Of a stretch of DNA of 23,200 nt, positions 8,125-14,912 are shown piece by piece. The stretch comes from Bacteroidota bacterium (GTDB lineage Bacteria > Bacteroidota > Bacteroidia > Bacteroidales > FEN-979): assembly GCA_026391755.1 (NCBI GenBank), contig JAPLDN010000165.1, positions 1 to 23,200 of the forward strand, read 5' to 3'. Position 1 is the first letter of the stretch, and every line of letters starts with the position of its first letter. Under the pieces are notes generated by a model that had not been told where the DNA came from, did no database searches, and worked only from the letters and a program-made list of their open reading frames with translations. The translations under genes were made by a program, and so were the position numbers.

Positions 8125-9171
8125 ATGACCATTGGATTACTGAAAGAAGAACTTCCCGAAAGAAGGGTGGCCTTGTTGCCTGAAGGAGTGAATCAAACAG
8201 CAGGGGCTTCAATTCTTCCAAAAGAAGGAGTCTTTGAATCGGCCGGTTTTCTCATTAAAATCCAGCCTCCTGATATAAAAGAGCTGGGGATGATGAAAGA
8301 AGGTCAGGTGTTCATGGCCGCATTCAACCCCATGGTCAACATCGGCCTTGTTAACGAACTATGCTCAAAGAACATAACAAGTTTCAGCCTCGACATTCTG
8401 CCCCGAACTACCCGAGCCCAGGCTATGGATATCCTTTCCTCTATGGCTACCGTTGCAGGATACAAAGCGGTGCTGACCGCAGCGAATAATCTTCCTAAAT
8501 TCTTCCCTATGTTCATGACGGCTGCAGGTACAGTGACACCGGCAAAAGTCCTGATCCTGGGAGCAGGTGTGGCAGGCTTGCAGGCTATTGCCACTTCACG
8601 CAAGCTTGGTGCGGTTGTGGAAGTTTTTGATGTTCGTGCAGCGGTGAAAGAAGAAGTCACTGGGCTGGGTGGTAAATTCATCGATGTGGAAGGAGCTACC
8701 GATGATAAAGCAGCCGGCGGCTATGCAGTAGAGCAGAATGAAGAATTCAAAAAGCGGCAGGCGCAGGCCATCCACGACCATGCCATAAAATCCGATGCCG
8801 TCATATGCACCGCTCAGATCCCGGGGAAAAAGGCTCCCCTCTTGCTCAGAAAAGAAACTGTTGAAGCTATGAAGCCAGGTGCAGTTGTCATTGACCTTGC
8901 TGCTTCGTCAGGCGGGAATTGCGAACTTACTAAAGATAATGAGACAGTAATTCACGGGCAGATTAAGATCATAGGGAACTCCGCCTTCGCCTCTGACATG
9001 CCGTCGGATGCAAGTAAAATGTTCGGGAAGAACGTGGTCAATTTCCTGAAATTGATGTTTAACAATAAAGGGGAGTTTAACCTTAACTGGGAAGACGACC
9101 TTATAAAAGGCAGCTGCGTAACCCATAATAAAGAAATAGTTAGTGAACGTGTTAACTCCGTAACCAAATAA
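8125..9171 (+). CDS. pntAA: NAD(P) transhydrogenase alpha subunit, part 1 (NAD-binding domain I)
   Basis: This is domain I of the proton-translocating transhydrogenase, which passes hydride between NAD(H) and NADP(H) at the expense of the proton gradient. It binds NAD(H) on the cytosolic side. Visible features are the start GLLKEELPERRVALLPE, the RQD-loop residues Arg94, Gln99 and Asp102 in PRTTRAQAMDILSS, the dinucleotide-binding GAGVAG (146-151), and the conserved IPGKKAPLLL and VIDLAASSGGNCE. The length, 348, is below the ~380 usual for the family. From memory of the Rhodospirillum rubrum protein, about 26 residues are absent after residue 24, and a loop near residue 50 is about 5 residues shorter. 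No frameshift is evident and everything downstream is intact. The gene order AA-AB-B is that of the split-subunit type. Confidence 0.95.
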   Translation: MTIGLLKEELPERRVALLPEGVNQTAGASILPKEGVFESAGFLIKIQPPDIKELGMMKEGQVFMAAFNPMVNIGLVNELCSKNITSFSLDILPRTTRAQAMDILSSMATVAGYKAVLTAANNLPKFFPMFMTAAGTVTPAKVLILGAGVAGLQAIATSRKLGAVVEVFDVRAAVKEEVTGLGGKFIDVEGATDDKAAGGYAVEQNEEFKKRQAQAIHDHAIKSDAVICTAQIPGKKAPLLLRKETVEAMKPGAVVIDLAASSGGNCELTKDNETVIHGQIKIIGNSAFASDMPSDASKMFGKNVVNFLKLMFNNKGEFNLNWEDDLIKGSCVTHNKEIVSERVNSVTK

Positions 9172-9181
9172 TTCCATCCAT

Positions 9182-9493
9182 ATGAATGATGTTTTGCTGT
9201 TTTTCTTGCAATACAGGGAAGCGATTTTTATTATCATTTTGTCTCTTTTCCTTGGTATTGAGGTCATCTCACATGTCCCTTCCGTTCTGCACACCCCCCT
9301 GATGTCGGGGGCCAATGCCATTCACGGCGTAGTCATCATAGGGGCTATAATAGTTATGGGGCATGCACAGGACGTTTTATCGATGATACTTGGGTTCCTT
9401 GCTGTAATTCTTGGCACCCTCAATGTGGTCGGTGGGTTCGTTGTTACCGACCGAATGCTTGAGATGTTCAGGAAAAAGAAATCCAAAAACTAA
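9182..9493 (+). CDS. pntAB: NAD(P) transhydrogenase alpha subunit, part 2 (membrane segment)
   Basis: 103 residues with three or four hydrophobic helices (about 10-28, 33-50, 53-73, 74-95). It contributes the first helices of the membrane domain II, which carries the proton pathway together with PntB. HVPSVLHTPLMSGANAIHGV is the family's strongly conserved block. It starts 10 bp after pntAA and ends 6 bp before pntB, so the three genes form one operon. Its size is typical for the split form of the alpha subunit. Confidence 0.95.
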   Translation: MNDVLLFFLQYREAIFIIILSLFLGIEVISHVPSVLHTPLMSGANAIHGVVIIGAIIVMGHAQDVLSMILGFLAVILGTLNVVGGFVVTDRMLEMFRKKKSKN

Positions 9494-9499
9494 AGGAAT

Positions 9500-10948
9500 A
9501 TGGAAACGATCAACCTGCTAATACAATACACTCCCGAGATCAGTATTCTTGAGATGTCCTATATACTTGCGTCAGTTTTATTTATTGTCGGGTTGAAGCG
9601 GCTGAGCCATCCTGACACCGCTCGCAACGGGAACCTTTGGGCGGCTGCAGGGATGGGACTTGCTATTTTATTTACAATTCTATTCCATAAGAAGGATGAG
9701 GAAAGTATCGGGAACATTCCCTGGATAATAGGTGCACTGGCTATTGGTACAGCCGTGGGCTGGGTGGCAGCCCGAAAAGTAAAAATGACCGCGATGCCGC
9801 AAATGGTCTCAATATTTAATGGAATGGGAGGCGCCTGTGCTGCCCTTATCTCCCTTATGGAATTTCCAAAACTCCAGGAGTCACTGGCAGTATCGGGTGC
9901 TTCAAGCATGCTTCATGGTGAAACACTGGCTATACTTTTCGGGCTTACCATCGGCGGGGTTTCCTTTGCAGGAAGTATGATCGCATTTGGAAAACTGGAT
10001 GAAAAAATTGGCGATATCAAGGCCTCCTGGATAAGATACCTCAACCTTTTTTTCCTCCTTATGCTGGTAGTCCTGGTGGTTATCATCATGTTCAAGCATC
10101 CTGTGGGGGGTGACAATATCCTGATCTATCTGCTTACTTTGCTTGCCCTGGTATACGGAGTTAGCTTTGTTATGCCTATCGGCGGCGCCGACATGCCCGT
10201 GGTCATTTCCCTTCTGAACTCCTTCACGGGGATTGCCGCTGCCTGCGGGGGATTTCTATATAACAACCAGGCAATGCTGACCGGTGGGATCCTCGTGGGC
10301 TCATCAGGTACACTCCTGACAATCCTTATGTGCAAAGCCATGAACCGCTCCCTGCTCAATGTCATTATCGGCGCATTCGGTGGAGATGCATCGGCAAATG
10401 CTGAAGCAGGCGATAAAACCGTCAAGGAGATCACATTAAGCGATGCAGCAGTTTTACTAAGCTATTCACAGAAAGTTCTCATTGTCCCAGGTTACGGACT
10501 TGCCGTTGCCCAGGCACAACATCTCTGCCATGAACTGGATGTTCTTTTAACTTCCAAAGGTGTCGAAGTGAAATACGGGATACACCCGGTCGCCGGCCGG
10601 ATGCCCGGCCATATGAATGTTTTGCTTGCCGAAGCCGATGTGCCTTACGAAAAACTTCTTGAAATGGAAGAAGCCAATAACGAAATGCAGAATACCGATG
10701 TGGTGATCGTAATTGGCGCAAACGATGTTGTGAACCCTGCGGCTGAAGATGATGCCTCATCCCCTATTTATGGCATGCCTGTGATAAAAGCCTGGGAAGC
10801 AAAGAATGTGATCGTGATGAAACGCAGTATGGCCAAGGGTTATGCCGCCATCGAAAATAAGCTGTTCTATCATCCTAAGAACAATATGCTTTTCGGGGAT
10901 GCAAAATCAACCCTTCAAAAGCTGGTAGCGGAGATCAAGAATCTGTAA
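9500..10948 (+). CDS. pntB: NAD(P) transhydrogenase beta subunit
   Basis: 482 residues. Residues ~1-300 contain about eight or nine membrane helices (rest of domain II). Residues ~315-482 are the NADP(H)-binding domain III on the cytosolic face. Diagnostic motifs are GYGLAVAQAQ (331-340), GIHPVAGRMPGHMNVLLAEA (360-379), GANDVVNPAA (406-415) and KRSMAKGYA (441-449), which together build the NADP site. SIFNGMGGACAALISL (104-119) and PIGGADMPVVISLLNS (226-241) are conserved in the membrane part. The family uses the proton-motive force to make NADPH. It is followed at once by a strong hairpin terminator. Confidence 0.97.
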   Translation: METINLLIQYTPEISILEMSYILASVLFIVGLKRLSHPDTARNGNLWAAAGMGLAILFTILFHKKDEESIGNIPWIIGALAIGTAVGWVAARKVKMTAMPQMVSIFNGMGGACAALISLMEFPKLQESLAVSGASSMLHGETLAILFGLTIGGVSFAGSMIAFGKLDEKIGDIKASWIRYLNLFFLLMLVVLVVIIMFKHPVGGDNILIYLLTLLALVYGVSFVMPIGGADMPVVISLLNSFTGIAAACGGFLYNNQAMLTGGILVGSSGTLLTILMCKAMNRSLLNVIIGAFGGDASANAEAGDKTVKEITLSDAAVLLSYSQKVLIVPGYGLAVAQAQHLCHELDVLLTSKGVEVKYGIHPVAGRMPGHMNVLLAEADVPYEKLLEMEEANNEMQNTDVVIVIGANDVVNPAAEDDASSPIYGMPVIKAWEAKNVIVMKRSMAKGYAAIENKLFYHPKNNMLFGDAKSTLQKLVAEIKNL

Positions 10949-10951
10949 AAT

Positions 10952-10982
10952 AAAAAAGGCCATCGGAAAGACGGCCTTTTTT
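10952..10982. terminator. Bidirectional Rho-independent terminator between pntB and the small lipoprotein gene
   Basis: AAAAAAGGCC at 10952-10961 pairs with GGCCTTTTTT at 10973-10982, and TC/GA adds two inner pairs after one mismatch. The stem has a GC core and is flanked by an A run on one side and a T run on the other, so it can end transcription from pntB and from the convergent lipoprotein gene, whose stop codon is at 10999. It begins 3 bp after the pntB stop codon. Confidence 0.85.
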
Positions 10983-10998
10983 ATTTGAGTAAGAAGGA

Positions 10999-11289
10999 TT
11001 ACTTCTTAGCTTTTTTAGGAGCTTTAGGAGCTTTTGCAGGTTTTGCAGCCTTGATCAGGTGTTTCTTAATTGAATCCTGATGTGCAATTGAATCGGCTTT
11101 CTTCTTTTCTTCACCGGCCTTAGCAATTGAATCAGCAATTCTCTGCTGTTCTGCCTGTACCATTGCTAATGAATCAGCTACGCGGATTGAATCAGCGATC
11201 CTTTTTTCTTCTAACTCCTTTGCGCTGGGGCCGCAAGCATACATGAAAGCTACAGCTCCTACGATTAATAATGTTGCAAATTTTTTCAT
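10999..11289 (-). CDS. Small predicted lipoprotein with ADS repeats and Lys/Ala/Pro-rich tail
   Basis: 96 residues. MKKFATLLIVGAVAFMYAC looks like a lipoprotein signal, with Cys19 as the lipidated residue; the -3 to -1 residues (MYA) make a loose lipobox. Residues 24-76 are a highly charged, probably helical stretch in which Asp-Ser pairs recur at 33, 39, 53, 66 and 72 (RIADSI, RVADSL, RIADSI, KKADSI, HQDSIK). Residues 80-96 are almost entirely Lys, Ala and Pro. Longer readings starting up to 11382 give an unlikely N-terminus and run over the promoter. It is probably an envelope lipoprotein whose basic tail could bind an anionic polymer, but that function is a guess. No named family is recognised. 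Confidence 0.72.
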   Translation of the reverse strand: MKKFATLLIVGAVAFMYACGPSAKELEEKRIADSIRVADSLAMVQAEQQRIADSIAKAGEEKKKADSIAHQDSIKKHLIKAAKPAKAPKAPKKAKK

Positions 11290-11314
11290 CGTTTTGTTCG
11301 TTTTGAATTTGATG

Positions 11315-11322
11315 CAAAGATA
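11315..11322 (-). promoter_or_regulatory. -7 promoter box for the small lipoprotein gene
   Basis: TATCTTTG on the minus strand matches TAnnTTTG exactly and lies 25 nt upstream of the ATG at 11289. No TTTG is found at the ideal distance; a TTG (11341-11339) sits somewhat close, with a 16-nt spacer. The box lies inside the longer alternative reading frame, which supports the shorter start. Confidence 0.5.
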
Positions 11323-11360
11323 AAGCAAGAAAACCACACAAGACAACTTTTCAGACCACT

Positions 11361-11440
11361 TTTTTTTAACATTTTTTAACATTTGTCTTATTCACCTGAT
11401 AATCAGCATGAATAATTTTAACATTTTTTAAGATATTAAC
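11361..11440. other. Phased T-tract region between divergent genes (possible bent DNA)
   Basis: Near-identical words of the form ATTTTTTAAC recur at about one helical turn: 11361-11370 and 11371-11380, then again at 11415-11422, 11423-11432 and 11433-11440. Runs of T repeated every ~10 bp are expected to curve DNA. The region lies between the divergent promoters of the small lipoprotein gene and rarA. What binds here is unknown. Confidence 0.4.
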
Positions 11441-11480
11441 AATTCCAAACAGGGATAAAGGCGTTTAAATTTCATAATCG

Positions 11481-11488
11481 TACCTTTG
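11481..11488 (+). promoter_or_regulatory. -7 promoter box for rarA
   Basis: TACCTTTG is an exact match to TAnnTTTG and lies 7 nt before the ATG at 11496. This implies a very short or nearly leaderless transcript. A matching -33 TTTG was not found at the expected distance. Confidence 0.45.
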
Positions 11489-11495
11489 AAATATT

Positions 11496-12764
11496 ATGCT
11501 GATACCTCTTGCAGAACAACTGCGCCCCAATTCGCTTGACGAATACCTCGGCCAGGACCATCTTGTGGGTTCCGGTGCCATTCTCAGGAAAGCAATTGAA
11601 TCGGGGAATGTTCCTTCCATGGTCTTATGGGGTCCTCCGGGAGTTGGTAAGACTACCCTTGCCTATATAATTTCAAGACAGCTTTCAAGGGAATTCTATA
11701 CATTGAGCGCTGTTAGCTCGGGAGTTAAGGAAGTGAGGGAAGTAATAGCCAGGGCAAAGGAGAGTGGTACCAGCCCCTTCCTGTTTATTGACGAGATCCA
11801 CCGTTTCAGTAAATCACAACAGGATGCACTTTTAGGGGCCGTTGAGAAAGGTATTATAACATTTATAGGGGCTACAACAGAGAATCCATCGTTTGAAGTG
11901 ATCTCTCCCCTGCTTTCACGCTGCCAGATTTATATTTTGAAGGTGCTTGAAGAGCCCCAACTCCTCAAATTGCTTGAAGAAGGCAGGAAAAGGCTTCAGC
12001 AGCATATGGGAATAGAGATCAGTATTCCTGAGACGGAAGCAATTCTACGTATCTCGGGCGGTGACGCCCGAAAGTTACTGAATGCCCTCGAGCTGATAGT
12101 CACAACGCTGAGCCCGGGGGAAAAAGCCATCCGCATAGATAATAAAAATACACTGAGCATCATACAGCAGAACCTTGCTATGTATGATAAAACAGGCGAG
12201 ATGCATTATGATGTGATATCGGCCTTCATCAAATCGCTCCGGGGTTCAGATCCCAATGCCGCGGTTTACTGGCTGGCCAGAATGGTTGAGGCAGGTGAAG
12301 ATCCCAAGTTCATTGCAAGAAGGATGCTGATCCTCGCATCGGAAGACATTGGGAACGCCAATCCGAATGCCCTTTTGCTCGCAAATACCTGTTTCCAGGC
12401 AGTAGATGTGATAGGCTATCCCGAATGCGACCTCATCCTTTCCCAAACTGCAATTTACCTCGCTGTATCGGTGAAAAGCAATGCTTCGTACCTTGCAATC
12501 AGAAAGGCGCAAAAAGCGTTCAGGGAGCAAGGCGACCTGCCTGTGCCCCTGCACATCCGAAACGCACCCACAAACCGTATGAAGAAAATAGGTTACGGGA
12601 AAGATTACAAATACGCCCACGATTTCGAGAATAATTTTGCCGACCAGGAATTTCTGCCCGAAAAGATCAAGGGGTCGAAATTTTACGATCCCCAGGAAAA
12701 TCCGAAGGAAAAGGAAATACGCGCAAGGCTAAAAGCGTTATGGAAAGAGAAGTACAAATATTAG
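11496..12764 (+). CDS. rarA: Replication-associated recombination protein A (RarA/MgsA AAA+ ATPase)
   Basis: RarA is a clamp-loader-like AAA+ ATPase that acts at stalled replication forks. At 422 residues it has normal length. It opens with PLAEQLRPNSLDEYLGQDHL, typical of the family. The Walker A motif is GPPGVGKTT (46-54) and Walker B is FIDEIHRFSK (about 97-106). Sensor 1 is in GATTENPSF, and LLSRC holds the arginine finger. Later blocks KSLRGSDPNAAVYWLARM, RRMLILASEDIGNANP and the final FYDPQENPKEKEIR are specific to RarA/MgsA and separate it from DnaX or RuvB. The TAG stop codon abuts a heptad-repeat tract, which separates it from kdsA. Confidence 0.95.
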   Translation: MLIPLAEQLRPNSLDEYLGQDHLVGSGAILRKAIESGNVPSMVLWGPPGVGKTTLAYIISRQLSREFYTLSAVSSGVKEVREVIARAKESGTSPFLFIDEIHRFSKSQQDALLGAVEKGIITFIGATTENPSFEVISPLLSRCQIYILKVLEEPQLLKLLEEGRKRLQQHMGIEISIPETEAILRISGGDARKLLNALELIVTTLSPGEKAIRIDNKNTLSIIQQNLAMYDKTGEMHYDVISAFIKSLRGSDPNAAVYWLARMVEAGEDPKFIARRMLILASEDIGNANPNALLLANTCFQAVDVIGYPECDLILSQTAIYLAVSVKSNASYLAIRKAQKAFREQGDLPVPLHIRNAPTNRMKKIGYGKDYKYAHDFENNFADQEFLPEKIKGSKFYDPQENPKEKEIRARLKALWKEKYKY

Positions 12765-12873
12765 CCATGAGAAATGAGTGATGAGTAATGAGCGATGAGT
12801 GATGAATGAATAGTGTCTGATATCTCATGGCTCGTGGCTCATGGCTCATGGCTAATCACTCATCACTTATCGT
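12764..12873. repeat. Heptad-repeat element 1 (rarA-kdsA gap)
   Basis: Six left-arm words of the form GNNATGA run head to tail from 12764 to 12805 (GCCATGA, GAAATGA, GTGATGA, GTAATGA, GCGATGA, GTGATGA). A 19-nt junction follows, then seven 7-bp words from 12825 to 12873 (TCATGGC, TCGTGGC, TCATGGC, TCATGGC, TAATCAC, TCATCAC, TTATCGT). Right-arm words are reverse complements of left-arm words: AGTGATGAGT at 12777-12786 pairs perfectly with 12858-12867. The tract can fold as a hairpin with several registers. It starts on the last base of the rarA stop codon and ends 13 nt before kdsA. Confidence 0.85.
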
Positions 12874-12886
12874 AAAAAAAAATCTT

Positions 12887-13699
12887 ATGATCCCAACCAA
12901 CATCCCCAATCTGACTATAAAGGATCCAGGCATGTTCTTCCTGATTGCGGGTCCTTGCGTAGTTGAAAACGAGACTATGCCGATCGAAGTCGCAAGTCGT
13001 ATTAAGGAGATTTGCGAACGGCTGAACATCCCGTACATTTTCAAGTCATCATATAAAAAAGCCAATCGTTCAAAGGGTGATTCGTTTACCGGCATCGGCA
13101 ATGAAAAGGCAATGAATATCATTGCTTCTGTTGGAAAACAATTGAAAATCCCAACGCTTACCGATGTCCATTCGGAAGATGAGGCAGTTTTTGCCGCCGG
13201 ATTCGTAGATGTTTTGCAGATCCCTGCATTTCTTTGCCGGCAGACCGACCTCCTGATCGCAGCCGGGAAAACAAAAAAAGCGGTGAACATCAAGAAAGGG
13301 CAGTTCTCCTCACCTGAAGCAATGCGTTACGCAGTTGAGAAAATACTCAGTACAGGAAACACGAACATCATGCTCACCGAAAGAGGAACAACTTTCGGTT
13401 ACCAGGACCTGATTGTGGATATGCGTTCTATTCCTTCGATGCAGAGATTCAAGGTACCCGTCATCCTGGATGTTACCCATTCCCTGCAACAGCCAAACCA
13501 ACCGGCAGGAGTAACCGGAGGCAAACCTGATTTTATTGAGACTATTGCCAGGGCGGGAATAGCAGCAGGTGCCGACGGATTGTTTTTAGAGACTCATCCC
13601 GATCCGGCCACAGCAAAATCGGATGGTGCTAACATGCTGAAACTTGACCTGCTTGAAGATCTGCTGGTAAAACTGGTAAGGATAAGAAAAGCTCTTTAA
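12887..13699 (+). CDS. kdsA: 3-deoxy-8-phosphooctulonate (Kdo-8-phosphate) synthase, metal-dependent type
   Basis: KdsA condenses phosphoenolpyruvate with arabinose 5-phosphate to Kdo 8-phosphate, the precursor of Kdo in lipopolysaccharide. With the ATG at 12887 it has 270 residues, normal for the family. Motifs are IAGPCVVENE near the start, FKSSYKKANRSK, LTDVHSED, QIPAFLCRQTDLL, LTERGTTFGY, DMRSIP, DVTHSLQQP and FLETHPDP followed by AKSDGANML. Cys24 in GPC replaces the Asn of the E. coli-type enzyme; with the later His, Glu and Asp it marks the metal-dependent class, as in Aquifex. An upstream in-frame ATG at 12827 would add 20 residues encoded by the heptad repeat, which is not credible as protein. 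It converges with the DUF4831 gene, with 5 bp between stops. Confidence 0.95.
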   Translation: MIPTNIPNLTIKDPGMFFLIAGPCVVENETMPIEVASRIKEICERLNIPYIFKSSYKKANRSKGDSFTGIGNEKAMNIIASVGKQLKIPTLTDVHSEDEAVFAAGFVDVLQIPAFLCRQTDLLIAAGKTKKAVNIKKGQFSSPEAMRYAVEKILSTGNTNIMLTERGTTFGYQDLIVDMRSIPSMQRFKVPVILDVTHSLQQPNQPAGVTGGKPDFIETIARAGIAAGADGLFLETHPDPATAKSDGANMLKLDLLEDLLVKLVRIRKAL

Positions 13700-13704
13700 C
13701 CCAC

Positions 13705-14898
13705 TTATTCAAGCCCAAGGCTCTTTATTCCACCGGTTTCCGGATGGAATAGTACTTTCCATTTACTTGAAGGCAGGTTTGTTACAAGCCCAAGCTGGCT
13801 TATAAGGCACTGCTGTTCCTCCTGGGTATTGTCGTCAACTTTCACGGTAACCCTCGCATATTCTGGTATCCTGTAAAAGAAACCGCTGGATTTGGCAGAT
13901 TTCCCTGCCTTCTGAAGGTAAACAGAAACGGAATTCGTATTCCCCACTCTTTGCACCCTGATGGTAATCACCTTGCCTCCACCCGGGGCATCCAGGTCCT
14001 GCACACCTTTCGATTTATTGAATTTGAAGATAGGTATCTCGGTATTGATCTGATTCGGGGTAGGTATATACTTATATGAGAATGTCATGGTTTTATGAAT
14101 TTTCACACCAGTGAACAATTTCAGGTATTCCCTTTCAAGGTTTTTCAGCTGGGCATCCATAAATTCCAGGGTTTCCTTATTGTAGTTTACTTCCTGGAAT
14201 CCCGTGATCAGGTTAAACCGGTTATCCTTAATCTTGGAAAGGAAATCTGCGGCTTCTTTGGCTTTTTGCTCAGGAGATTTCTCAACCATGGTCTTTTTCA
14301 GGTACTGCCTTTCAAGGGTCATGGTATCGATGTTTATTTTTCGGCGGATGGTATCGACCTTTTCAAACACGTTCACATCGGTATAGTTCCTGAATAACTC
14401 ACCAAAGGCATCCTTTTCAAGTTCCAGCGGAGGTTCTTCCGCATTCAGAAGCCTGTTGATTTGGGTTGTTGTATCGGCGGCAGAAGGTAAAGTTCCCAGG
14501 ATGATACCAGCATCTGTCAGTGACAGCATTCCTGCTTTCTCCCCTTTCGACATCTTCTCTCCCAATTCAATGAAATAGTACTGATCGGGATCAGGCTCAT
14601 ACGAAGTTGAAATGTTAATGTCGGATATCTTGTATTCAATGGTATTGGACTGAACGACATTTTTAAGTCCGAGATAGCGAAAGGCATAATCGGCATAAGG
14701 GCCCTGGTAATTCTCAATCCTGTCGATCTTCACCGTGACGTTGACAACCGTGCGGGGAAGGCTGTAAAAGATCCCTTCATTAGTTTGCGGGAAGGTGTTA
14801 TTGTCGATATGCACCACGTTGATCTGTGCATATACCGTATTGCTGCCGGTCAAAAGGACCAACAACAAAACCCGGAAAAAGAACCCCTTGGTTTCCAT
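13705..14898 (-). CDS. DUF4831 family protein, exported
   Basis: 397 residues. The signal peptide is about residues 1-25 (FFFRVLLLVLL core, ending TVYAQ). The opening blocks YSLPRTVVNVTVKIDR and GPYADYAFRYLGL are characteristic of the Bacteroidota DUF4831 family, whose function is not known. Residues ~165-265 are rich in charged residues (helical), and the C-terminal ~120 residues are beta-rich, with FFYRIPEYARVTV near the end. The likely location is periplasm or outer membrane. It starts 14 bp after glnN on the same strand and could share its transcript. Confidence 0.85.
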   Translation of the reverse strand: METKGFFFRVLLLVLLTGSNTVYAQINVVHIDNNTFPQTNEGIFYSLPRTVVNVTVKIDRIENYQGPYADYAFRYLGLKNVVQSNTIEYKISDINISTSYEPDPDQYYFIELGEKMSKGEKAGMLSLTDAGIILGTLPSAADTTTQINRLLNAEEPPLELEKDAFGELFRNYTDVNVFEKVDTIRRKINIDTMTLERQYLKKTMVEKSPEQKAKEAADFLSKIKDNRFNLITGFQEVNYNKETLEFMDAQLKNLEREYLKLFTGVKIHKTMTFSYKYIPTPNQINTEIPIFKFNKSKGVQDLDAPGGGKVITIRVQRVGNTNSVSVYLQKAGKSAKSSGFFYRIPEYARVTVKVDDNTQEEQQCLISQLGLVTNLPSSKWKVLFHPETGGIKSLGLE

Positions 14899-14912
14899 AA
14901 TTAAAAATGTGC

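Noticed and set aside
11290..11382. 31-residue N-terminal extension of the small lipoprotein
   Set aside because: It would cross the predicted -7 box and place the lipoprotein signal in the middle of the protein.
12764..12873. CRISPR-like array in the rarA-kdsA gap
   Set aside because: The repeat unit is 7 bp with no spacers of constant size and no cas genes; it belongs to the heptad-repeat class.
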